Below are positions 35,566 to 43,627 of a DNA stretch of 64,000 nucleotides, in pieces. Source of the stretch: Methanoculleus receptaculi (GTDB taxonomy: Archaea > Halobacteriota > Methanomicrobia > Methanomicrobiales > Methanoculleaceae); NCBI RefSeq assembly GCF_033472595.1, contig NZ_CP137642.1:1916382-1980381 (forward strand). Reading direction: 5' to 3'. Every line of letters starts with the position of its first letter. Within the stretch, counting starts at the first letter, position 1. The notes beneath the pieces are model-generated. The model saw nothing but the letters and a program-made list of their open reading frames with translations. It was not told the origin of the DNA and did not search any database. The translations under genes and the position numbers were made by a program.

Positions 35566-36780
35566 ATGATCGTTTCCTACAAGTACCGGGCGTATCCAGA
35601 CGCAACCGTGGAAACACGGCTGAACACTGCACTTGATACCTGTAGATGGCTCTACAACAAACTTCTCGAAGAATGCAACACGGCACGAGAGGGTGGGATC
35701 TCTCCGACGATGCGGGGAACGCAGGCGCGGATCGTCACGCTGAAAGAGGAGAATCCTGCACTCAAGGACGTGTACTCTAAAGTGCTCCAGATGGTCAACT
35801 ATACCCTCTGGAGCAACATCGCTGCACTCTCGCAGACAAAGAAGAGAGGACGGAAGATCGGCAAACTCCGATTCAAGAGTGCAGCCCGATACCGGACGCT
35901 CAATTATAATCAGTCGGGTTTCAAGATCGATCGCGAGCATAGTTCGATTACGTTCTCGAAGATCGGAACGATTCCGTTCAACATGCACCGACCCTACACC
36001 GGGAAGGTGAAGGGTGTCCTGATCACCCGTTCCGGCGATAGATGGTATGTGATCATTCAGACAGAGCAGGAGGTCTACAAGTCAAAGCGTGAAGGGCAGT
36101 CTGTCGGTATCGATGTCGGTCTGAACTCGTTTGCGGTCGATAGTGACGGTGCAGTGATCGAGAACCCCAGGTTCTATGAACATTCTCTGGGCAGGATCAA
36201 GAAGATCCAGCGGAGTCTTGCCCGGAAACAACGGTTCTCGAAAAACTGGAAGAAGGCAAAAAGGAAACTGGAGAAGGTCTATGATCATGTCACCAACCAG
36301 AAGAACGATTTCCTGCACAAACTCTCCCGTCAGTACGTTGACACCTATGCGACGATCTGTGTTGAAGACCTGAATATCAAGTATTTGAAAGAGAACGGCA
36401 AATCTCGCGGGCTCCGGAGAAGTATCCACAGTGCGTCGTGGGAACGATTTTATTCTTACCTCTCGTACAAGGCTGAAAGTGCTGGTACGGAACTCGTCAA
36501 AGTCGATCCCCGCGACACGACACAGATGTGTTCGAACTGTGGAAGCATCGTGAAAAAGACGCTCTCCGAGAGAGTCCACGAATGCCCATACTGTGGGTTT
36601 GTTGCCGATAGAGATTACAATGCTGCGGTAAATATCCACCGCGTGGGGATGGAACAGCCCTTTGAGCCTGTGGAGCCAAGACCTCTACATCACATCTCTG
36701 TGGTGCAAGTGTTGGCCATGAAGCAGGAACCCCCCCCTGAAGGGCGGGGTAGTTCACTTAGCACAAATTTCTCAGGATAA
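35566..36780 (+). CDS. tnpB: TnpB RNA-guided nuclease (IS605 OrfB)
   Basis: A 404-residue TnpB. The RuvC residues are intact: Asp in GIDVGLNSFAV (about residue 184), Glu in CVEDLNIKYL (about 267) and Asp in ADRDYNAAVNI. The zinc ribbon reads CSNCG and CPYCG. TnpB proteins cut DNA guided by an omega RNA made from the tnpB 3' end and element right end. The last eight or so codons run past the right end into host DNA, so the native stop was lost or bypassed. With tnpA deleted, TnpB is retained alone. It lies 11 bases before cbiT. Confidence 0.93.
   Translation: MIVSYKYRAYPDATVETRLNTALDTCRWLYNKLLEECNTAREGGISPTMRGTQARIVTLKEENPALKDVYSKVLQMVNYTLWSNIAALSQTKKRGRKIGKLRFKSAARYRTLNYNQSGFKIDREHSSITFSKIGTIPFNMHRPYTGKVKGVLITRSGDRWYVIIQTEQEVYKSKREGQSVGIDVGLNSFAVDSDGAVIENPRFYEHSLGRIKKIQRSLARKQRFSKNWKKAKRKLEKVYDHVTNQKNDFLHKLSRQYVDTYATICVEDLNIKYLKENGKSRGLRRSIHSASWERFYSYLSYKAESAGTELVKVDPRDTTQMCSNCGSIVKKTLSERVHECPYCGFVADRDYNAAVNIHRVGMEQPFEPVEPRPLHHISVVQVLAMKQEPPPEGRGSSLSTNFSG
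36640..36757 (+). ncRNA. Predicted omega RNA scaffold at the element right end
   Basis: The 3' end of tnpB and the right end, including the CCCCCCCTGAAGGGCGGGG hairpin, match in position the omega RNA of characterised IS605 TnpB systems. The guide would be the host bases directly after 36757, which are the cbiT leader. This is inferred from family knowledge; the 5' boundary is approximate. Confidence 0.45.
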
Positions 36781-36791
36781 CAGGGATCTTC

Positions 36792-37322
36792 ATGGAACTG
36801 AGGGCCGGTCCTACACAGGACGAAGTCATGGCGGTCTCGCTTGCAAAACTCGGCATCCGGCCGGGCGACCGGGTGGTCGATGTGGGCTGCGGGACAGGAA
36901 AAGTTTCCATCGCTGCATCGAAGACGGCTGAAACTGTCTATGCGATCGACCGCCGGGCTGAGGCGATCGCCTGCGCCCGGCAGGAGGCCGCCGCCGCCGG
37001 CGCCGGGAATATTGAGTTCTTCGAGGGCGATGCGGTGGACGTCCTTCCTGATCTCGGGCGGCTCGACGCCGCATTTGTCGGCGGGTCGCGCCGCCTCCCG
37101 GAGGTGCTCGATACCCTGGCGCGGATGGTGCGGGGGAGGATCGTCGTGAACGCGGTTATGGTCGGGACGCTTCACGAGGCCATAGTTAGCATGCAGCGTC
37201 TCGGGATCTTTATCGAGGCCGTTCATATCCAGGTCTCTAGATCGGCCGGTATAGCCGGCGGGGTGATGTTCAAACCGCTGAACCCGGTCTACATCATCGT
37301 GGGGGGTGCGGGATGCTCGTAG
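36792..37322 (+). CDS. cbiT: Cobalt-precorrin-6B C15-methyltransferase (decarboxylating)
   Basis: A 176-residue SAM methyltransferase, the CbiT half of the CbiET reaction that methylates C15 and removes the C12 acetate carboxyl. The SAM motif VVDVGCGTGKVSI and the AIDRRAEAI acidic loop are clear. It is the first gene of the overlapping corrin operon and overlaps cbiL by 10 bases. An IS605 element ends 34 bases before its ATG, so the operon's original promoter has been displaced. Confidence 0.93.
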   Translation: MELRAGPTQDEVMAVSLAKLGIRPGDRVVDVGCGTGKVSIAASKTAETVYAIDRRAEAIACARQEAAAAGAGNIEFFEGDAVDVLPDLGRLDAAFVGGSRRLPEVLDTLARMVRGRIVVNAVMVGTLHEAIVSMQRLGIFIEAVHIQVSRSAGIAGGVMFKPLNPVYIIVGGAGCS

Positions 37323-37930
37323 GCGTGGGGCTCGGCCCGGGCGACCCGGAACTCCTGACTCTGCGGGCGGTCAGGCTCCTTCGAGAGGCAAAAGCCGTGT
37401 TTGTCCCGGGCAAACTGGCCTGCGACCTGGTCAGGCCGTACCGGGCCGATGCGGTCGTCCTTAAATTCCCTATGACGAACGATGAGGGCTACATCCGGAG
37501 GTGTCTTGAGGAGAACGCCGACCGGATTGCGCCTCACGCCATGGAGGGGCTTGCGGTATTCGGGATCCTTGGCGACCCGAACTTCTACTCGACATTCTCC
37601 CGGCTCGCCGGGGTGATCGCAGAGCGCCACCCGGGAGTCTCGTTTGCGACCGAACCCGGGGTCAGTTCCATCACGGCGTTTGCATCGGTGGCAAACGTCC
37701 CGGTCTCCGGGCGGGTTCTGGTCTCTGACGGGAACGGAGAGGAGTCAAGGGTCATCATGAAGGTCCGGCGGCCGGCGGCGCTTGCGGCTGACCTGAGAGA
37801 GGAGGGGTTCTCGGAGTTTGTGCTGGTGGAACGGATGTTCATGCCGGAAGAACGGGTCTACCGCGGGGACGAACTTCCCGAGGAGAGCGACTACTTCTCG
37901 ATCCTCTTTGCGAGGCGGTCGCATGAATAA
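37313..37930 (+). CDS. cbiL: Cobalt-factor II C20-methyltransferase
   Basis: A 205-residue tetrapyrrole methylase. The N-terminal VGLGPGDPELLTLRAVRLL and the EPGVSSITAFAS block are diagnostic, and the GILGDPNFYSTF loop fits CbiL/CobI. It adds the C20 methyl in the anaerobic corrin pathway. It overlaps cbiT by 10 bases and cbiF by 8. Confidence 0.93.
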   Translation: MLVGVGLGPGDPELLTLRAVRLLREAKAVFVPGKLACDLVRPYRADAVVLKFPMTNDEGYIRRCLEENADRIAPHAMEGLAVFGILGDPNFYSTFSRLAGVIAERHPGVSFATEPGVSSITAFASVANVPVSGRVLVSDGNGEESRVIMKVRRPAALAADLREEGFSEFVLVERMFMPEERVYRGDELPEESDYFSILFARRSHE

Positions 37931-38639
37931 GGTCTACATAGTTGGCGCGGGGCCGGGAGCGCCCGACCTGATCACCGTCAGGGGTATGGATCTGCTCCGG
38001 AAAGCGGACGTCCTGATATACGCGGGCTCTCTTGTGAACCCGGCGCTTGTTGAGGAGTCGGGGGCGGCGCTGAAACTTGACAGCCAGAATATGAAACTTG
38101 ATGAGATAGTCGGCGCGATCGAGGAGCACATCCGCGCCGGGGAACTCGTGGTCAGGCTCCATTCCGGCGATCCGTCGCTCTACGGCGCGATAGTCGAGCA
38201 GATGGCCGAACTTGAGCGCCGGGGGATCGAGGCCGAGATCGTGCCCGGGGTCTCATCGCTCTTTGCGGCCTCGGCGGCGCTCAGGACGCAGTTTACCCTT
38301 CGCGATGTCTCCGAGAGCCTGGTCATCACCCGGCCGGCGGGGGCGACGCTTGAACGTGACCTGATCCCGGAGTTCTCCAGGCTCGGCCAGACTATGGTGG
38401 TCTTTCTCGGGACGGAACGGATGGAGGATGTCCTCGCCCGGGTCGAGTGCCCACCCGATACACCGGCGGCGGTTGTCTACCACGCATCCTGGCCTGACGA
38501 GAAGGTTGTCCTGGGGACTGTGGCCGATATCGCCGGGAAGGCCCGTGCTGCCGGGATCGAGCGGACGGCGCTGATAATCATCGGCAGGGTGGTGGACCCG
38601 GCAAGATCAGGGTTCAGGAGGTCGGTCCTCTACTCATGA
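37923..38639 (+). CDS. cbiF: Cobalt-precorrin-4 C11-methyltransferase
   Basis: A 238-residue tetrapyrrole methylase with VYIVGAGPGAPDLITVRG, RLHSGDPSLYGAI and PGVSSLFAASAAL. The SLVNPALVE and TQFTLRDVSESLVITR segments are characteristic of CbiF/CobM. The start is the ATG at 37923 within the end of cbiL. Its TGA overlaps the cbiG ATG in an ATGA. Confidence 0.94.
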   Translation: MNKVYIVGAGPGAPDLITVRGMDLLRKADVLIYAGSLVNPALVEESGAALKLDSQNMKLDEIVGAIEEHIRAGELVVRLHSGDPSLYGAIVEQMAELERRGIEAEIVPGVSSLFAASAALRTQFTLRDVSESLVITRPAGATLERDLIPEFSRLGQTMVVFLGTERMEDVLARVECPPDTPAAVVYHASWPDEKVVLGTVADIAGKARAAGIERTALIIIGRVVDPARSGFRRSVLYS

Positions 38640-39508
38640 CCGGGACTGTCGTGGTCGCTCTCGACCGGTTCCTGCCTTCCGCCCGGAGGATCGCCGAGAC
38701 GCTCGGTGCCGACCTGGTCGCCTACACATCCGGGGTCTTCGCGGATCTCTTCGGCCGATACGACCGGATTGTCGCCCTGATGTCTGCCGGGATAGCCGTC
38801 AGGGGGGTGGCGCCGCTCTTGGTCGAGAAGTGGCGCGACCCTGCGGTGGTGGTTGTGAGCCCCGACCTACGTTACGCCGTCCCGATCGTCGGGGGGCATC
38901 ACGGCGGAAACGACCTTGCGCGGGAACTTGCCGGGATCGGGATCACGCCGGTGATCACGACCGCGACCGAGACACAGGGCCGGGACTCTGTCGAGGGTAT
39001 TGCCGCGCGGTCGGGCTGCGATATCGTGAACCGCGACTCCACCAGGGCGGTGAACGCTGCGATGCTCGATTCGGATCTGCCGCTCTACGCCATCAGGGGC
39101 CCCGCTATCGTCGTTGCGGGGCCGGGAGTCTCCATCCTCGTCCGGAAGGGGGACTACGTTGTTGGTATTGGTTGCCGGAAGGGCGCTGCGGCAGGCGCTG
39201 TCGCCGGAGCGCTGCGGCAGGCGCTGGAGCAGGCCGGGATCGCGCCTGAAGACGTATTTATCTATGCAACCACCGCAAAGAAACGGGGGGAGGCGGGTCT
39301 GCGTGATGCTGTTGCGGAACTCGGGGGCAACCTGGTCTATTTAGACGACGATACCCTGAACGCCCAGAGAGCCCCATCCCCCTCCCGCGCCCAGTTGATC
39401 GGGCTGGCCGGGGTTGCAGAACCGGCGGCTCTTGCGATCTCGAAGCGAAAAGAACTGGTTCTTGCCAAACAGACCTATGGATGTGTCACCGTTGCAATCG
39501 CACGATAA
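38636..39508 (+). CDS. cbiG: Cobalt-precorrin-5A hydrolase
   Basis: A 290-residue CbiG. It opens the C20 delta-lactone and releases the two-carbon fragment as acetaldehyde. The N-terminal domain has YDRIVALMSAGIAVRG and VVGGHHGGNDLARELA-type sequence; the C-terminal domain has GIGCRKGAAAGAV and ATTAKKRGEAGL. It overlaps cbiH by 32 bases. Confidence 0.93.
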   Translation: MTGTVVVALDRFLPSARRIAETLGADLVAYTSGVFADLFGRYDRIVALMSAGIAVRGVAPLLVEKWRDPAVVVVSPDLRYAVPIVGGHHGGNDLARELAGIGITPVITTATETQGRDSVEGIAARSGCDIVNRDSTRAVNAAMLDSDLPLYAIRGPAIVVAGPGVSILVRKGDYVVGIGCRKGAAAGAVAGALRQALEQAGIAPEDVFIYATTAKKRGEAGLRDAVAELGGNLVYLDDDTLNAQRAPSPSRAQLIGLAGVAEPAALAISKRKELVLAKQTYGCVTVAIAR

Positions 39509-40271
39509 AAGAGGCAAGTTATACATAGTCGGCACGGGTCCCGGCGACCTGCTGCACATAACCCCCCGGGCTCTGAAAGCCCTGGCCGAGGCCGAGTGTG
39601 TCATCGGTAACGGCATCTACCTTGACCTGGTGATGCCGGTGATCGCGGGCAAAGAGGTCATCCGTAGCAGCATGGGCCGGGAGGTCGAGCGGGCCTCGCG
39701 TGCGCTCGACCTTGCACGTGACCGCACGATCGCGATGGTGAGCGGCGGCGATGCCGGGGTATACGGGATGGCAGGCATAGTCCTGGAGGTGGCCGAAAGT
39801 TCGGGCTCGACGGTCGAGATCGAGGTCATCCCCGGGATCACGGCCGCTCTCTCGGCAGCGGCACGACTCGGTTCGCCGTTGTCCGGGGACTACGTGACGA
39901 TTAGCCTCTCGGATCTCCTGACGCCGCTGGAGGAGATCGAGCGGAGGCTCGACCTTGCGTTCCAGATGGGGGTGCCGGTCGTCCTCTACAACCCTCGTTC
40001 CAGGGGACGGCCGCACAACCTGGAAACGGCGATCGGGATCGCCCGCCGGCACCTCCCGGACGAGACGCCGGTCGGGGTGGTCAGGAACGCCTACCGGGAT
40101 GGGGAGGAGCGGCTTATCACGACGCTCGGGGAGTTTAACGAGCACATCTCATTTGTGGATATGCACTCGATCGTATTTGTCGGCGGAGAGGAGACAAGGA
40201 TCTGGAGGAATGAGACTGATGAGAGAGGGATCATCACCCCGAGGGGATACCACCGGAAGTACGTATACTGA
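39477..40271 (+). CDS. cbiH: Cobalt-factor III C17-methyltransferase
   Basis: A 264-residue tetrapyrrole methylase with YIVGTGPGDLLHITPRA, VSGGDAGVYGMAG and the YNPRSRGRPHNLETA motif typical of CbiH/CobJ. It methylates C17 and drives ring contraction. The ATG at 39477 lies inside the end of cbiG; a longer frame starting at 39414 is unlikely. It overlaps cbiC by about 50 bases. Confidence 0.93.
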   Translation: MDVSPLQSHDKRGKLYIVGTGPGDLLHITPRALKALAEAECVIGNGIYLDLVMPVIAGKEVIRSSMGREVERASRALDLARDRTIAMVSGGDAGVYGMAGIVLEVAESSGSTVEIEVIPGITAALSAAARLGSPLSGDYVTISLSDLLTPLEEIERRLDLAFQMGVPVVLYNPRSRGRPHNLETAIGIARRHLPDETPVGVVRNAYRDGEERLITTLGEFNEHISFVDMHSIVFVGGEETRIWRNETDERGIITPRGYHRKYVY

Positions 40272-40908
40272 CCTTGCGGCGGTCACCCCGGAGGCTTACG
40301 CGATAGCAAGCGCGAGCAGGAGCCTGGCGCGGGAACAGCTGGGGAATGCCACGCCCGAGGACAGGATCCGGCAGCGGTGCTCGATCGCGGTCGGAGACTT
40401 TGCAATGGCCGATCTGATGCGGTTCTCCGGCGGCCCGGTCGAGGCCGGGGTCGCCGCGCTTGAACGCCGGGCGCCTATAATCGTCGATATCCGGATGGTA
40501 CAGGCAGGGGTATTGAGACGGGGGCATTCAAGCGAGATCATCTGCGCCCTTGACCACGGGGAGGAGATCGCGATGGAGCGCGGGATCACCCGGACGTCGG
40601 CGGGGTTCCTTGCCCTGCGCGACCGCCTGGAAGGCTCGATCGTTGTCATAGGGAACGCTCCCTCGGCGCTTCTCGTCGTCTGCGGGATGATACGGGGGGG
40701 TGTCCACCCGGCGCTGGTCATCGGGACGCCGGTGGGGTTTGTTAACGCTGCGGAGTCAAAAGAGGAGCTCCGGGCGCTTGGTACTATCCCCTCGGTCTCG
40801 AACATCGGCACCCGCGGCGGGACGCCGGTAGCGGTTGCGGCGGTAAACGAGATCATCACGATCTATGCCGAGCGTGAAGGTCATGCGGGATCCGGTCACT
40901 GGGTTTGA
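40219..40908 (+). CDS. cbiC: Cobalt-precorrin-8 methylmutase
   Basis: A 229-residue CbiC that moves the C11 methyl to C12. The catalytic histidine lies in RRGHSSEIICAL, and GNAPSALL and GTPVGFVNAAESKEEL are diagnostic. GGAGGA is 10 to 15 bases before the ATG at 40219; an ATG at 40210 is the alternative. Overlaps with cbiH and cbiD imply coupled translation. Confidence 0.93.
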   Translation: MREGSSPRGDTTGSTYTDLAAVTPEAYAIASASRSLAREQLGNATPEDRIRQRCSIAVGDFAMADLMRFSGGPVEAGVAALERRAPIIVDIRMVQAGVLRRGHSSEIICALDHGEEIAMERGITRTSAGFLALRDRLEGSIVVIGNAPSALLVVCGMIRGGVHPALVIGTPVGFVNAAESKEELRALGTIPSVSNIGTRGGTPVAVAAVNEIITIYAEREGHAGSGHWV

Positions 40909-41896
40909 GTATCCGAATGAGTGGGTCGCGGCCTGCCGCTCTCCGGAACTCCTCGACGACGTGCAGCGTGGTCTTGCGGTTCTGACAGCCTCGGGGCTGG
41001 TTCTCCGTCGGGGGTTCTCGACCGGGACGACTGCCGCCGCGGCCTGCAAGGCAGCGGTTCTCTCGCTTGCCCTCGGTACCGTGAAGGAGGTGGAGGTCAG
41101 ACTGCCATGCGGCATCGCCGTCAGGCTCCCGGTGGACGCCTGCCGCGGTCAGGCGTCGTGCCGGAAGGACGCGGGGGACTACACCGCGGACGTGACCGCG
41201 GGGCTTGAGTTCGTCGCGACGGCGGCACCCTCTCTCAATGATGGAGCACACTTCGTCCCGGGGGAGGGGATAGGGAGTTTCGCCCGCGACACCCCACGCC
41301 ATCGCCAGGGGACGCCCGCGATCAGCGCCCCGGCGCTTGAGTGTATCCAGCGCTCGATCGACGAGGCGATGGAGGAGACCGGGTTATCCGGGGCGACGAT
41401 CATCCTCACCGTCCCGCGGGGTGCTGAGGTGGCGCAGAAGACACTGAACCCGAAGGTCGGGGTGCACGCCGGGATATCGGTGCTCGGGACGACGGGGCTT
41501 GTGGAACCCTGGGACGACCACGTGACGGAGGGGGTTCTCGACCGGATTGCACGCTCTGCTGCGGTGGTGCTGACGACCGGACGGCTCGGGCTGCGATACT
41601 CCCGGCTCCTCTTCCCGGAACGCGAGGCTATCCTGGTCGGGAACCATCTTGATGAAGCGCTCCAGGCTGCCGCGGGCGGTGATCCGATCGTCTGCGGGTT
41701 GCCGGGCCTGATCCTGAGGTTCATGAACCCGCAGATCCTTGAGGGAACGGGCTGTGCGACGGTGGAGGAACTGATGGCGACCGCCGGGGGGGAGGTGGTG
41801 CTCCGCCGCGAACTTGAGGCGTTCCGGTCGCGGTATCCCGGTGTCAGGGTCGTGATCGTCGACCGCGGTGGCCGGGTTCTCGGGGAGTCGCCATGA
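40865..41896 (+). CDS. cbiD: Cobalt-precorrin-5B C1-methyltransferase
   Basis: A 343-residue CbiD with the hallmark RRGFSTGTTAAAACKAA near residue 50 and TLNPKVGVHAGISVLGTTGLVEP later. It adds the C1 methyl. The start at 40865 lies inside cbiC; an ATG at 40883 (MRDPVTGFEYP) is an alternative. The stop overlaps the cbiE start in an ATGA. Confidence 0.93.
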   Translation: MPSVKVMRDPVTGFEYPNEWVAACRSPELLDDVQRGLAVLTASGLVLRRGFSTGTTAAAACKAAVLSLALGTVKEVEVRLPCGIAVRLPVDACRGQASCRKDAGDYTADVTAGLEFVATAAPSLNDGAHFVPGEGIGSFARDTPRHRQGTPAISAPALECIQRSIDEAMEETGLSGATIILTVPRGAEVAQKTLNPKVGVHAGISVLGTTGLVEPWDDHVTEGVLDRIARSAAVVLTTGRLGLRYSRLLFPEREAILVGNHLDEALQAAAGGDPIVCGLPGLILRFMNPQILEGTGCATVEELMATAGGEVVLRRELEAFRSRYPGVRVVIVDRGGRVLGESP

Positions 41897-42480
41897 AGAT
41901 AATCGGTGTTGGCTGCGGTCCCGGGATGCTGACAGCGGAGGCTGTGAGGGTTCTTAAGGATGCGTCGGTTGTCTATGGCTCCGCGAGGGCGATCGCGCTT
42001 GCCCGTGACGCCATCCCGCCGGGGTGTGAGGTGCACGGGATCACGGATTACCGGAGCCTGCGCTCGCTCCCCCGCGATGCGGTCGTCCTCTCGACGGGCG
42101 ACCCGATGCTTGCGGGGCTCGGGCCGCTCCTGGAGGGTGATGTCGTTCCCGGGATCTCATCGCTGCAGGTTGCGTTTGCGAGGCTAAGACTCCCGCTCGC
42201 GAGGGTGGCGGTTGTCCGGGCCCACGGGAATGACCATGACCACGCCGTCGCCAGCGCCATTGAAGAGATAGAGAGGGGCCGGGTCGTCTTCATCATAACC
42301 GACCCTGCCTTTGAGGTCAGTGCGCTTGCGGCTCTCCTCCCCCCGGCAGCCCGGGTCGCCGTCTGCGAGGACCTGGGTTACCCGACGGAGCGGATCGCTA
42401 CCGGAACGGCGGCAGAGCCGCCGTCGCCACGCGGGGATCTCTTCGTGGTGGTGGCCTGGGAGGATGAGGCGGCGCCCTGA
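41893..42480 (+). CDS. cbiE: Cobalt-precorrin-7 C5-methyltransferase
   Basis: A 195-residue tetrapyrrole methylase with GVGCGPGMLTAEAVRVL, STGDPMLAGLG and VPGISSLQVAFARL. CbiE methylates C5 and works with CbiT, which here is a separate gene at the other end of the operon. It is the last gene; cbiJ, cbiK/cbiX and cbiB are not in the window. Confidence 0.92.
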   Translation: MKIIGVGCGPGMLTAEAVRVLKDASVVYGSARAIALARDAIPPGCEVHGITDYRSLRSLPRDAVVLSTGDPMLAGLGPLLEGDVVPGISSLQVAFARLRLPLARVAVVRAHGNDHDHAVASAIEEIERGRVVFIITDPAFEVSALAALLPPAARVAVCEDLGYPTERIATGTAAEPPSPRGDLFVVVAWEDEAAP

Positions 42481-42492
42481 GAGGCCCGTTCA

Positions 42493-43509
42493 TCAACGCT
42501 GCTGCCTGTAGACTCTCCCACCGCCGGTCACGACACCCTCTTTCCTGAGCATCTTCTCGATCGCCCACCGGCCCCGGCCGAGTTCTTCCGCGAGCGTCTC
42601 GACCGCTCTCTTCTTCGTCCCTCCAGACTCGATGACCTCGCTGAACCGGGAGACCAGCGTCTCGCGTTCCGCATCCGACCAGGGCCTGCCCTGGTTTCTG
42701 GGCGCCCCGGTCTCCGGTCTCCTCAGCGTCGGCAGCAGGCATCCCGGCCGGATCGCCCGGGTCTCCTCGATCATGCGCTCGAAGATCTCTTCTGAGACCT
42801 CAAACCCGGTCACCCGCCGGTTGAGACCTATGGCAGCCTTTGCGGTCGAGAACCCGCCCAGGAACATATCGCAGACCAGGTCACCCTCGTTGCTGCTGTA
42901 CTGGATCATCTTTGTGAGGAGTTGGGCCGGGAGTTCGTTCTTGTTCTTTGCCCGGCCGGGTTTGTAGTCGCGGTTGATGCACCAGACGTCCTCGCGGTCA
43001 CTGTAGTTCAGCGACCGGTTATCCGGCCCGCGTTCCAGAGCGCCGTAACGCGACTCTAGGTTAAAAGTCCTCTCTCCACCCGGTTTTTCGTAGAAGAGGA
43101 TGTGGTAGTGGGAGGAGATGTACTTCCGGCTGGTGTAGACTCCGAAGTTGTAGCGCCAGATGATGTGGTTGACCTCACGAAGATGCGTCCCCCGGAGAGC
43201 GTGGAGGATGTGGTAGAGGTTTGTGTAGCCCGAGACTATGTATATAGAGCCCCCGGGTCTTAGTATACGTTCAGCCTCAGCGATCCATCTACAGCTGAAC
43301 TCACCGTAGTCGGCTGCGGCGACCTCGACATAACCGTCGATGACAAACCTCTCGTCCCGGTTGTAGTGACGGTGCAGCCGGCCGCCGTTGATACCGTAGG
43401 GCGGGTCGGTGATGATCAGGTCGATCGAGTCGTCGGGTATGTGTGCAGCGGCCCCGCTGATGCAGTCACCGTTGTAGAAGGTGTTGCCGCAGACCTCCTC
43501 CGACCTCAT
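42493..43509 (-). CDS. Orphan DNA methyltransferase with C-terminal DNA-binding tail
   Basis: A 338-residue site-specific DNA methyltransferase. Motif IV TDPPYGI is at about residues 34-40, and the SAM-binding motif I, DMFLGGFSTAKAA, comes after it near residue 217, so the order is the beta class (N6-adenine or N4-cytosine). The last 80 residues (RPWSDAERETLVSRFSEVIESG and RGRWAIEKMLRKEG) resemble a Myb/SANT or HTH DNA-binding domain. No restriction gene adjoins it, so it is probably solitary and regulatory or protective. It converges with the cbi operon. Confidence 0.88.
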   Translation of the reverse strand: MRSEEVCGNTFYNGDCISGAAAHIPDDSIDLIITDPPYGINGGRLHRHYNRDERFVIDGYVEVAAADYGEFSCRWIAEAERILRPGGSIYIVSGYTNLYHILHALRGTHLREVNHIIWRYNFGVYTSRKYISSHYHILFYEKPGGERTFNLESRYGALERGPDNRSLNYSDREDVWCINRDYKPGRAKNKNELPAQLLTKMIQYSSNEGDLVCDMFLGGFSTAKAAIGLNRRVTGFEVSEEIFERMIEETRAIRPGCLLPTLRRPETGAPRNQGRPWSDAERETLVSRFSEVIESGGTKKRAVETLAEELGRGRWAIEKMLRKEGVVTGGGRVYRQQR

Positions 43510-43587
43510 GCATATCCCCGGTGTACCGGGTTTGACCCTCCATCGCGATAAGATACTCGGATGGTGGGGAGGGGGCTATTGATGTCA

Positions 43588-43610
43588 TGTGGAGGGATTC
43601 ACCCTCCACA
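43588..43610 (-). terminator. Perfect 9-bp hairpin between two minus-strand genes
   Basis: TGTGGAGGG and CCCTCCACA are exact inverted arms with a 5-base loop. It lies 18 to 40 bases after the stop of the upstream membrane protein gene and about 80 bases before the methyltransferase start, a terminator or processing position. Confidence 0.5.
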
Positions 43611-43627
43611 CAACACAAACCCTCCCC

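Larger units (their letters stand above)
35457..36757 (+). mobile_element. IS200/IS605-family element with deleted tnpA and intact TnpB
   Basis: The element holds an internally deleted tnpA (35462-35565) followed at once by an open tnpB (35566). The right end is set at GGGGTAGTTCAC (to 36757) because the solo remnant at 1861-1968 ends identically. The left edge is less sure: TTCAC at 35452-35456 equals the last five bases of the right end and is taken as the flanking target. The right end is 34 bases before cbiT. Without TnpA the element cannot move by itself. Confidence 0.7.
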
